Origin: Varanus komodoensis
Taxonomy: Eukaryota > Chordata > Lepidosauria > Squamata > Varanidae
NCBI RefSeq assembly: GCF_004798865.1
Contig: NW_025335268.1
Span: 79,634,468-79,698,467, forward strand
DNA: 64,000 nucleotides
Reading direction: 5' to 3'
A program made the translations under genes and the position numbers. Positions 1 to 12,500 of the stretch are shown in pieces. Each line of letters opens with the position of its first letter. Position 1 is the first letter of the stretch. A model generated the notes under the pieces. The model searched no databases. It saw only the letters and a list, made by a program, of their open reading frames with translations, and was not told the origin of the DNA.

Positions 1-3000
1 TACCTCATTCCTTAGCTTAATATATAACAAAGCCCAGAACAAGTTTTCTGTGTTCTAGTGGTGTGTTACAATGACACAAAAAATAAATTCTCAAGAGCAT
101 TGGTAGTGTGAAAAATCCCCACTGATTAAAAAAAAAAGAACAGAAAGTAGTCTGTGTTCTTATGCTACTGAAACCGAATCATGCTTTTTGGTCTAGAAGA
201 GATCGGTTTCAACATGGCCTTTAAGCAGCTGAAAACTCTTCAGTTGCTGCATTGTTGTATTGCTCTTTTATGTTCATCCCTCTCTAACATTATTTAACAT
301 ATTGACAAACTATCCCAATACCGTACTAATTAATAAGGAAAAATCCTCTCACATAAGCTGCTCAAGCTAATCGGAGTAATTAAAAGCAAAAATGTAATTA
401 GATGTTTAAAATATATTTCTGCAAGCCGTTCAACTGCAGCAGGTGCTTTGCATCCAACCAAACGATCTGCACAGCTCCATTTCCCACAAACAGACACAAA
501 AAAATTGAATGTGCGGACAAGAGACGCACAGAGCTCTCTCCCCCATAAAATGGGTTTACTGGGGAAACATGGATGATCTCTAATGCATCAGTATGTTGCA
601 AAGGCCACACAAATTTCAAATGATGCCATTTCTACATAACAATACTATCATTCCCCACCCCCACTGCAAAGGCTACTGAAAATGTAGCTTGTTGCGTCCT
701 AAAACGCTGATGATGACTGTGAATAGGCTGCTTTCATTGCAGATTTAACGCCCCAGCTAGCAGGATTGCTTCTAAATATGCCAGCGGAAAATCGGAAGAG
801 CAAGTAAACAATCCCTCCACCTGCAATGTTCATATCCACAAAAACCCTATCATGAGGTTCCCTAAACCCTCCCCTAAAGCTTGAGAGCTATTGATTTCAG
901 AGGAAGGGCACAGGCAAAGACTTACAAATCATGCTATGAAACATGGTCTTCTCTTACCTGCAATGCAACATCATTTAGTTCAGCCCCAAAGACACAGGCA
1001 GCATCCTCTCCTCTCTGGTATGGCTGCAAAGGGAATGATGTCATGTGGAGGAAGCAGTAACAGTCACATGACGATGTGCTTTCTATTGGAATGCTGCTAT
1101 AGTGGGAAGCAGCAGCTGATTTAGGATCCTTCAGGGTTAACCAGGCGATTCAAACTTCCTTATACCTTTGCAACTCCTGCGGCAATGCTTTCCTGCCCTG
1201 CCATTATGCTATGAATTGGGTGCACATTTCTTAACCAGTCTGCATTTGCTTTTGATTTCAGAAAATGGAGAAGTGCTAGGAGAAAAAGAGTATTAAGTGA
1301 AATGTGACACAAATGCAGTCGAACTATTTTTATTCAGGGATGTACAGAGTGCCTAGTACAAAGGATAGAAGTGACACATGTTTTTACTTGCTGAGATTTT
1401 ATATTCAAATAGAATCTCATCAAAGAAATTTGTAACATCTTGTAACATTTGTAACATTGACAAATTTATTTAAAATGTAAGGTTTTGCACACTGGAGTCC
1501 ACAGCATCAGATGAATGGAGTGATATCATCAGTCGCAGGCACAAGTATCATGTTGGAAGTAAGGAAAATGAAATGAAAATTTGTACAAATAGTGACAATT
1601 AGAGATTGAATGCATGTCAATTGAGCAAACATGTATTTGGCCTGCTGAAAGAAACTTGTTATGTCACATCTAACACCAAATGTAGAGTTACAGCCTGTGG
1701 GTTATCCCACAACTGTTCTCAAAATCAAAAAAAAAAAAAAAAAATCTGCATGGGTTTTTTGCCACTTTTCTCTTTTCAACACTGAGACTTAAGTATATAC
1801 AACTCCCTGCCACAATGCTGTCTCAGCTACAAAAAACCTTAAGCATAAAACCAGCATATACCTCAGCGTTCTTGGTATGAATCAGCTGAATTTGGGTCTC
1901 TGTTTCAACATCTGGCACCTTTTCTTACATTCCCTTCTCTCAGTAATTCTGAAGATATGTACAGTCTTTTAGGGGAATTGCCAAGAGGAAGGGACTTGGG
2001 AAAACATACCAGCTGCCAGAACAGAGATCCATAGATGCCTGATTCATTTGATAAAAAAAGATCTTGAAAACCAATTAGTAGTCGATACAACCAACAGAAA
2101 ATTCTGTGAGTGTGAAATGAAGGTTTTACGGAAAGACTTGGTGTTGATCCCCACTCCCAAATGCAACTCCTTTAAATCCATAGTAGAGATGCATTTTTTA
2201 TTTAGGTAGTGCAGATTTCCGACTTTTCCAAAGGGAGTAAGTCTTTCTCTTCAAAGATCTGTCTTGTTCAAACTTAGATCCATTTTTAAGCCTACATCAC
2301 AGTCCCAGAGTTCTAGTATCAGAGAAATTTGTTACAAAAGAGGTTGAGGGTTCTTTACAGTATAGGGACATGACATAACCTCACTAAAGAAGTAGGGCAC
2401 TGCCAGCCTTGAATGGCTACAAAGATGTAGTATTTAAGTTGATCTATACAGCACAGCTTTAGTAGTTTTAGTTTGAAGGCATTTATTTAAGGAATCCTTT
2501 TATCAGATCTATAACACCATCCACTATAGAACGTGCCAAAAAGCATCCAGCTTTTCAGCTTACACAAGAAACTGTATCGGCAATGGATGAGACACTTCTG
2601 TCAGGGAATATAAATATACCCACATATGACTATTTTGCTGAAGAAGAGTGAAGTTTCTAGATTTATCTGCTTCCAAAAATACACAAAAATGTATTTCCTA
2701 TCCCTGCAAGATCCATTATATTTAGATGTAGCTCTATTTTGGAATGTGTCTACATATGTAGACTTCTTTCTTAAATCCTTTCTCATATATAGAAGACCCC
2801 ACTCAGTTCCTGAACTGGCTGGCTAATGTACTGGAAAGCTACAAGATAGTTGTTCGGTTACACTGGATATTATCTCACTGTGCACAAATATGGCACAACA
2901 CAAAGCTATAGAGTTGACTCTAGCTAAGATAAATGATGTAATTGCCACTCCTACAGACTTTTTGTGTTCAATAGTAGAATAGCTTCTGTTAAAAAATCCT

Positions 3001-6000
3001 GTTCCAAGACAAATCTTACTGGCAAATTTCTGGCACAGCTATGGGTTGTAAGTTTGCACCAGAACTGGCCCATCTGTATAAGGGCCAGTTTAAACAGACC
3101 CGAGCATTAAGTATGAGGATGCCTCTTTCAAACACTCTATTGCCCTCTACAAGATATATTAGAACCAGATTTTATATTATGGAGAGAGACAGAACTCTTC
3201 TTCAATTTCAGTAATATGTGAACATTAAACTATCAAATTTGAAATCAATCACAACAAATCCAGACTGAACTTTTTAAATATGGTAGTTATAGCTCAAACT
3301 GTCTTGCTTACCATTTACCTGTATCAGAAAACCACGGATGTTAAGTTTCGTTATAAAAAAGGATATCCATTTTTGCCCACATGAAATGCAATCTGCCCTG
3401 TTCAGCAAGTCAGACTGCATAGAAACTGTAACAATACAAAAATATCCACATACAACACTACATAACTGTATGCAGTATAACTGCCAATTAAACTGCTAAG
3501 AGGGACCATGCATATGACCTTAAATAGAAACAGGAATGAACAATTCTGACCCAGAATTTAACACGTGCCTGAAAGGATGGTGGTCCCCACAGCTTATGAT
3601 GGATATACCAGTAAAATATGATATTTTGTGATACGGGATACCACTATCTGTTGAAAGAAAAGGTTCTCGGGGCAGCCATGTTTGCATATAAATAGAAACT
3701 TAGCTATATTTGGTACACAGTATTTGCAGTCCTAAGCCTTCTTCATACTTATACACAGTCTGCTGGTTTCCACCATGGAAAGTTTCTGGGTGTCTTTTAC
3801 AGTATTTTTCCAGCTGTATGTAATCTTTTATATGATGTCTATTTAGTTTTAATCTGCTTGAAAATGGTAAAAATATCTTCATGTTGCTTTTCACAGCTTT
3901 GACCGACTATCTTGCTATTCTACAAATTGAACTAAGGCTGGATTAAGGCCCCTGGGAAATTGCCCCTTATGTACAGTTACATGGTGTCAATACGTATTTA
4001 AATATGAGTACATAAAATATCTAAATGCATGTCCTTGATTTGGAAAACAAGTGCAGATCTACTTGACCAGCAAATACAGGCAGACTTTCCTTTGACCCTA
4101 AACCGATAAGGAATAGTTAATACCGAGAAGCTCTCAAATCTACTTTATGACATGTGTAGCAAGGGCAATCCACTCACCTCATACTTGCCCCATGTTACAT
4201 GTTGGTATTTCCTCTGAAGTGTACTTTCTTATTCCATTATCCTGTGCAGCTGCAGCGATCTGTAAAGAGGTGGTTTTTCCTTCCTAGTTTTTGTTATGAA
4301 CAGTGGACTTACACTACACCCAGGAGTAGCAGTCTGTCTGCCTACTTCTGCTTGACAAGGACAGATCTAAGATCTCATTTCCTGTGCATATGTATAAGCT
4401 GCTTGATATTTAGCTGGAAATATGAAAATATAACAAGTGCTCTGCCCTCCCAATCATCAGAGTAGCTGAATAAATTTTGTACCATGTGGGCAAGCAACTT
4501 TCATTTGCCTGCTGTATCCATACAACTCATCCTTTGGTGATAAGCATCTTCCCTTTTCTGGAGTAAAGCTCAATACACCCTATCAAGTATAGAGGAATTA
4601 TGATAATGAGAGTCAAACACAGATCCTTTCCAACTGCATTTCTGAATGCCTCTGAACGCTGCATCATCTTAAAATATCATCCCAGGAGCGCACAGCATCC
4701 TCTTTGCTCCATTCCAGCTGCACACAAATTTTGTGAGGTTAGAGTGAGTGGCTGAGCCAATGTCAGCCAAGTGAGCTCATGGATGAGAGTCTCAGCTATT
4801 GCTTGGTAGAAAAATGAAATAAATCAATCAATGACTGTGTAGTATATCATACTGTGAAGCCTTCACCCAAAAAGTAGCATTTTCTCCCCATTCATGGTAA
4901 AAAAAATAAAGATCTGCCAAACTGAGAATGATTCTTGTAGCATAATTTCTCTGTACCTGCAAAAGCAACCTCATGCATTTACAGGGAAACATAAGAGGAG
5001 ATAAAATCTTTGCAGTATTCCAGTTAAGATATTAACGAAATCACACTGCAGAAGAAGATACACCTTGTAATGTTATATAAACCTTCATGATTTTATCTAA
5101 CTTAAAAAAGTAAATTTGGCCATAATTTTTGACCTCTGTATTTCAAATCTGAGAAGTTCTTCATGTGCTGGTCATGTAGTATCATTCTAGGGACCTTTAC
5201 AGTTTTACCATACTCAAAAAGGGAGGATCTTCATGTATCCCATATTGCTGTGATTCATATATCTTCATAAAGCAAGTCAATTATTACTATCTTTCTATTT
5301 CAGAAAGAGGCAGAGGAAAGTAGTTGAAGCTGGTAGAGTGCAGTTTGCCTACCACCACCAAGTGAAATTTCTAGTAACCTTTGTCGTCTATGTATTTTAG
5401 CAATTATGAACATTATCTGAGAAGAGACCTCTGCACACTCTTGTGGCTTAGACATAAATAAGGGTAATACATGCATGCACGCACATACGAGATCACTGCT
5501 GGTCACGAATCTGGGTATTTCAAAGGCAAATACTATTGCAAATGGAATTGTTGGCAGTCAGGATATTGTCTTTGGCATCATAGTCCTTTTGCCTGAACAC
5601 TTAGTTAGATAACATAGTATCCAGCAGTGTTATTCCACTGCACTGCACTAACAGTAGCTAGGTTCGAAACTATGTGAAAGAGAAGAGAGAGAAAGAGAGA
5701 AAAGAGAAAAAAACTAAAAGTTCAATTACATAAGTGGCTGGATATTAGGTTTCTACTGTCAGATGCATATGCATAACATACAAGTGAAAAAAGTTGGCGA
5801 AGCTCTGCTACTTCTGCTTAAGTGCAGAAAGATGCAATCGGTTATTGCCCATTGTCTTGATAAGATCAACACTGAAACCAGTTTCTGGTGGCAGGCATCT
5901 TGGCATTCGTTCTTTCTACTTGTTGTAACTTCTTTACTAAATTGGGTAGAAGTGGCCTGCCCAACCTGGACAGACAACATTGTTTTTGAAACTATTGTGA

Positions 6001-6261
6001 AGCAAATGATAGCATGGATACTGTCATACTGGATGTGACAGACATGACCAATAGCCATAAAAATATCTCAAATGTGCCAAAGTTTGGAGAAAACTCATCT
6101 TGAAAACCAAACCTTGTACCTTGTAGAATGTAGCCTATCTGCAACAAATAACATTTCTTATAGGGTCACCTTTTAAAATTATTTTTAAGCATTCTTAACA
6201 GTTTAACCATATCCTAGAATTTATTTTAGGAGTGTTTACCTGTAAAATAGATACACAAAGC
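1..6261. other. region downstream of WWC3, probably intergenic; no gene recognised
   Basis: Short ORFs on both strands here look random. A splice-flanked open segment at 958-1023 (minus) beside an E-box palindrome at 1063-1072 is the only gene-like signal. In human the next gene past WWC3 is CLCN4 in the same orientation (from memory), so a 5' exon of a neighbour is possible. A degraded Sauria SINE lies at about 4728-4800. A purine-rich run occurs at 5680-5710. Confidence 0.5.
4728..4800 (-). repeat. degraded Sauria SINE fragment
   Basis: The order of short words (GTGAGGTTAG, GTGGCTGAGCCAATGTCAGC, GTGAGCTCATGG) parallels the tRNA-unrelated middle of the Sauria SINEs at 30327 and 49838. It is diverged and short. 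Confidence 0.4.
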
Positions 6262-6282
6262 TGTATGTATGGCAAGTTTTTC

Positions 6283-6288
6283 TTTATT
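6283..6288 (-). terminator. candidate distal poly(A) signal of WWC3
   Basis: This is an AATAAA hexamer on the gene strand; cleavage would be expected near 6262. It was chosen because it gives a UTR of the expected size; other AATAAA copies exist. Confidence 0.35.
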
Positions 6289-9200
6289 TTGCAGAATACT
6301 TTTCAAATACAAATGACACAATCATTCGGAAACTGTGACAAACACAAGATATGAATACTGCAGAGCATATTACTTTTTAACACACCAAAATAGTATTCAT
6401 TTTGACAGTCAGAATCTTGTTCTCCCTAAAAATTTTGGGTATACAGCACAGTGGCTATAACTCAGGAATATATTTTTATCAAGGAGCCCTCAAAACTTTT
6501 TTTATATTCCAATGCACCAGTTATCATTTATGGAATACAAAATTGGCATTCACAAACAAAAATAGATCATGATTTGTCATTATAGGAGGCAAAATCGTTT
6601 TGAACTGATTGCTCTTTATCACAATTAGTGTACACAAAAGGCAGTGGAAAATGTTCTGCATAAACAATAATCCTTTTTCACATTGAAAAGAAATGTGAAT
6701 CTATGTCTACAACCTTTTGGAAAGAGGACTACAGCTGCCGAATTGTAACCCAAATGAATCATATAGGAATAAAATGCAGCAGTTCTAGGCCATCCCCAGA
6801 TAATGGTTGGAAAATACTGACACTTTAAAAAACCATATAAGCGACTAACTCGGAGTCTTCCTAAGTACTGAACTACTAGAGCAATTGCCAGATGATTTTC
6901 CTTTAGGCATCAATATCAATATTCTTCCTATTAACTTTTTTTTGTATTCTGGGATCACTTTTGTAGACACAGGACACTTTTTAATACACCCAGCAGATAT
7001 TCTTAGAGCAGTCAGTGCTGATAATGCCAAACATTCCTATTTTTAGTTTCACCAGCTCTGGAAAACTTGCAACATCTGTCAGGTGAAGCATGATCTTCCA
7101 AAACATTAGTTTAACATGCACAGTTTGAATTCCTATCCATATTTGTACAGATACATCACTGAATTCAGTGGGCATTACTTGAAGAAATGCACAGGCCTGC
7201 ACTGTTAGTCTTTAATCTGGAATTAATAATTTACACTATATGCAGTTTATCACTACCTCAAGATGCAGATTATGAAAAACAACTTAATGATTGTGTTCTC
7301 ATGATCTTAACACAAAGCTTGAGTTCCAAATACTATAGGGAACGTTAGCTTGTTTCTAGCCTAACAGCCTTCTTTGGTATCAGGTCTCCCTAAGGCACAG
7401 TCTGATTTTATTTAAGTAAAACCAAAGTTTGACTTGACAGAATCCTATATAAAAATTGTCTTGACTACTTATTAATGTCCCAAAAGGGTAGCTGACCTTT
7501 TATAGGACAGGTTTCTTTGGGTATCCAAAGCTTCACAGAATATTACAATTCTTTCATACATTTTCAAGACACAAAGTTGTACTTTCAGGAATTTAAGGTG
7601 ACAGCCTGATTTTAACTAACAAAAACTACGAGTTACCCTAAAGCCCAAGTGAACTTCTTCCAATGCTATGGAATGCATTGAAGAATGACTTGAAGAATGA
7701 ATAATTTTTCTAAAACAACTCTAACTACTTTAGCATGTTCTTCTGTCCTAGCAAGAGTGAAAATGCACTCAGTACAACAGTCTCAGTTCTATGTGAGAGA
7801 AAAATACTATTCAACAGCAGAAAACTTTAGCATTGGAAAAAGGGAAAATGTACATTAAACCTTTCTTGATATTTAGGAGACAGCCAACACTACAGAAGTT
7901 GGGATTAAATTTTAACATAGTTTAGTTTGAGCAATCAAACAATATTAAAGAAAAAAGAATGGACATGAATAGAACCAAAAGAAAGAACTATACTAAAGAT
8001 TTAACAAGGCATTAAAATGCACCACAAATATACCACTGTTTGGACAGTAGCATTTTGAGGAATATTTGTAAAATTGCAAAGAATATTCCACATAATTAAA
8101 CTTTGCATAGCAGCAGATGTGGAATCCTGAAACTCCTGGGTTTTAATTAAAGCAAACAATGTTGGAAGCTTTATGGAAATTGATAGCAAAAAACCTGAAT
8201 ATCTCAATGGAGGTGCTGTCTGTTAATGGCTCAGAAAGAGAAGAGGTTTCTAGCAGGTATACAACTTGGATTTTTTTCTATTGTCCAGAGTTGATACAGC
8301 CTTTTTTTAACTATTGCCAACATTCACATCTTGGTTATGATGCTTGCTATGTGAAGTGTTGAATCTATGGCAATTACTCTCCATGCAATATATGTCCCAC
8401 TTTGCTGGACACAAGGACCAGCACAGGATGCACCATGGTTTTAAGTGTTTTAAAACACACTTTAAGATGCAGTTTGTTGAAGATACTGAAGTTTGGAATG
8501 CAAGATCTATGAGGAAATCTAAGGAAACTCAGAGTCCTGTGTTTGTTGGGATGATTCCCTAAATGAGGTCCTAAACAATTATGGAAAAGACAAATAGTAG
8601 AACTGTTCAAATAGTACATTACTGATACAGGAAACGCACAAGCACTTTCCAAAAAAGAAAAGCTACAGAGACATGTCACCTTCTTCTTTCCCTCGTTAAA
8701 ACAAAACAAAACTACTTAAAAATTATAAGACATATTTGACACAACCGAAGTGAGAAGAATTTACTAGTGCACAATAAGAACATGCAGTTGTGCCCTGCGA
8801 TGCTTAATGGCATTTTAATAGATTCTTAAAAAGAAACATTGCAGGTGATATTTTGATATCAAGACAGTGCCAAAAATACATTATAAGATGCAGACAATAA
8901 AGCTAATTAAAAAACTGACAAATTTAGAACATACTATTTTCATGTCAGCTATCAGAAACAAAACCTGCTCAATGGTTCCATTCTACTGTATGACAAATAC
9001 TGAGTAACAAAATTTTCTGTTTTTTAAAATACATCTTAAAGTAAATATTTTCCTTCAAGGAAAACAAATTACTATAAATAAATTACAATACAGTGAATTT
9101 GCCTGAACTCACTTTGTTTCTGTCTTCCAGCCTTTTAAATCAAATAAAACAGCCTAAAACCTGTACACGCTCTAACAGGATAGTTGATTTGTTTTAATAT

Positions 9201-9309
9201 AAAATAAGTTGTCTTCAGAGATGTCAGTTTCACAACAAGGAAAAACCAAGCCTTGCTGTGGTCACTATTATAAAATATATATGTATATATATTTATATAT
9301 ATGTTTTTG

Positions 9310-9315
9310 TTTATT
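9310..9315 (-). terminator. candidate proximal poly(A) signal of WWC3
   Basis: TTTATT on the plus strand reads AATAAA on the gene strand, about 127 bases after the stop, in a very AT-rich stretch. It is unproven. Confidence 0.35.
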
Positions 9316-9441
9316 TTTTACAAAAGGTGTATATTAATATTTTTTGCACAAAGATTTTTAAAAATAAACTTAACTAGTTTAATAACTTCATTTTAAAATA
9401 GGAAGAGGCAGATAAATACTTCATGTTTACAAAGTAACAAT

Positions 9442-9508
9442 TCATACATCATCAGCTGGCAGAGGTGGTATGTTGATCCTTGGCCTTGTAAAGAATGCCA
9501 TCTTCTCC
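9442..9508 (-). CDS. WWC3: WWC3 exon 23 (coding part), stop codon and PDZ-binding tail
   Basis: This terminal coding exon contributes 67 bp after a GACAG acceptor. It reads [20 protein letters not shown] and V, then TGA at 9442-9444. The C-terminal ADDV is the class III-type PDZ ligand of the family; NIPPLP before it fits WWC3 better than WWC1 (NIPALS) or WWC2 (SIPSLP), from memory. Confidence 0.95.
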
Positions 9509-12500
9509 CTGTCATTCATATGAAAAAATACTGTATAAATATTGAAATATTGGTTGGCTTAAATTTTAAACTCTTGTGAGTACTCTTCAATCTTTTAACA
9601 AATGAAGTTACCTAAACAGCTGAATTTGCTTAACTAAACATTTGTGAACTGCAAAGCCTTTAGTAGTTCAAACTGCATGTTCTTAAAAGATTTCTACAAT
9701 GGTTCAGTCTTTCACAGACCTCACTGAGAGGGATTTTTCCCCTAAAAAAATAACCTGTTTGTTGTCTACATGATGACACAAGTCACATGGAGAGAGAGGG
9801 TGAATGCTAATATGATTCAAGTACCTGTAAGCAACCTGTTTATACCAAAGCATATATTTCAAACCATTTGGGTTGGTTCACACAACATGGCCAGCACATG
9901 CCAGAGTAGAACAGCTATCATTTGAATATACAAGCTCCAATTGGTAATTGCGGCATCTCATGTGCACCTGGCTACTATGGGTTGCTCAAGGGTTAAACAA
10001 CACCTATAAAACCTTATGAATTAAATGTATCCATGTGTGTGCCTGCACAAATGTATTTAAATGCATATGTGTCTGACTTGTGTATGGACATATAATACTG
10101 ACACGTGTGCTACTGTGATGTGATTCACACACTGTGGTTTACTTAATTCATGATAAGCTGCAGTGAGCACTGGGTAAATACAGGCACCATTTTAAATAAG
10201 CAAGCCCTAAACAGGGTGATAGGGGATTGCAGCCTGATGTGTGAACTCAGTCAGTTACTGTGGATTCCTCACATACGTATTTTAAAAAATATTTTAAATT
10301 TACTTACCGGAAGGTCTGCACCTGGATAGGTTCCTTCTGGTTTTGACCACGCAGTTGGTATACTTCTTTGGAGGCTTTTTTAAGCAATTTTTCAGCTGCT
10401 TGTTTTTGATGATACTCAAATTTGGTCTGTCTTGTCTAAAGAGGAAATAGTAAAAGGAGAATACTGGACTTGCAGCTATAATGAAAGTGTTATTACCTTT
10501 CTTCCAGTGAATATAGAGCCATCCTCACATAGGTTATTTATCCAACTTTCTTCAAAAGCAGGGCTAAACATATTTCTTGATGGGGTTTAGGTGGAAGTAA
10601 ATGCCCTCAGTAACAGGTTGCTTATTTGTAACAGTCGTTCTTCAAGTGGTCATCTGTGCATTCACAAATATGGGCTCTGCAGCTGTGTGGAGCCCATTAC
10701 CAAGGAGATAGCTAAGAGCATTTTGGTGGGAACCCCTCCCATGTCCCAGCATCTCTATAAAAAGAGATTTTTTAGCCAGAGAGGATCGGAGTTGTATACC
10801 AAAACACTGGGAGGAAAACAGGTCGATGAGGATTGAACAACAGTCAAGCTGACAGTCAAGCATGGTCAGGCCAAAACATTGAGTTGCCTGGTTGCAAAGG
10901 CTGCTCTAGATACCTGATTCATTAACTAAGCTTCAGACCTTAGGCAAAGATATCACTTAGCTGAGGCCAGAACAAATATAAAATTTGTCATAGCTCAAAC
11001 ATGTATGACTATATTAATGAGAGCAGATTCATAATCTACAGAATGCAAAATACAAAACTCCTGCTGAAAAACAGTCTCTGAAAAGTTTAAACTAGGTAAG
11101 AGTCTGGCAGCATGATAATCAGGGAGGTCATGCACATGACTCCAATACTGGTCTTTCTTACTAGATCATTAAGAATGACCACTGTAAGTAAATTTAGGAA
11201 AAATAAAAGTACTGTCAGAAAAGTCAATACTGAATCAGTAATATTTACTTCTTCCCCAGTGATCCCAGTGTGCAAATTACCAAGGGAATCTTTTCAAAAA
11301 TAACTTTATACACAGACTGAAACCAAATCTGACATATCAGTAGTTTTGTAGCAACTTCTTGATGAGTGGACCTTGGGCAGAAGAAAGGAAATGTAACAGT
11401 TCTAATGCTGAGAGCACCAGTTGCTTGCAAAACAGCAGTCTGAGTGATTGAAATGTTCAGAAATCCATGCAAATGTTATGCTCTGCTTTTTGCATGAACA
11501 CAGATAACAAATTACTGACAGTAAGCATGGTTAGTACATATACCGGCAAGCATATGATAAATGCCTATGCACTTCTATGTTAAAGCTGGTTCCTACCCCT
11601 CCAAGAGCTCAGAATTCAACAGAGATTTCTGTTGAAGGGATTTCTTATAGTCCGTGTATAAGAGACAAAGTTGATATCATAAAAGAGAGGCAGTCATAGT
11701 TAAGTCCTATGTGCTAAAGCGGCATGCCACATTGCTTAATGTAGCTCTAAACTCCTGTCACTGCAGAAGACTTAAGTAATCGGCATTAACGAGTTTAGGG
11801 GAACCCTGAACCAGGATTTGAACTAGTTAGGAATACATGAAAACACTGAACTGCTTATGACTTCTAAGACTGAAAGAACCTTCAACTATGTCCTCAATAA
11901 ACTCTCCCAGAACCTTATAGGAAACTATGGAAAGAACAAAACTCTTCATTTGAATGGCTTTTCAGTCAACTTAAACCCTATTTACCCTTAATGGGTAGAA
12001 GAATCATACTTCAAAGTATCCAAGAGAGAACAAGATAAAACAAACAGTAATACTCTCTCTACACATATCTTAATACAAGAGAGATATATTGAGAAGAGTT
12101 AACATTTAAAACTTATTCCTTTATATCACCATTTATGCATAATGTACTACTTCTAAATGCATTCTTCTGCACATCTCTTAATACCATACCTGCCTTTCTG
12201 CCTCCTTCAGCAAATTTCGGAATCGATCATCCCGAAGGACCCAATGAGGCAGATCTGTTTGACCCGTTAGCTGAGCATCCTCCAGGCGCTGCCGCAACTC
12301 TCTCAGAATAGACAATTCCTCATTCAAGTGTCTCTGCCGTGTCCTGGATGCCTGGAGATCCAGCTCCAGGTCTAGTGATGTCCTTTCCATAAGGTCAGCT
12401 AAAGATGATCTACATGATTGCTACAATAATAATACAAAAATACGGTAATATCTCAAATGCTGTAAAGCAAGATGAACAAATAGCAAATACAAACCCTACC

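Larger units (their letters stand above)
6262..9441 (-). other. WWC3: probable WWC3 3' untranslated region
   Basis: The 3.2 kb after the stop codon contain no recognised repeat and no supported ORF. An AATAAA signal sits about 130 bases after the stop (9310-9315) and another at 6283-6288, so short and long transcript ends are both possible. A long 3' UTR of about this size is what I expect for WWC3, but the end is inferred. Confidence 0.45.
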
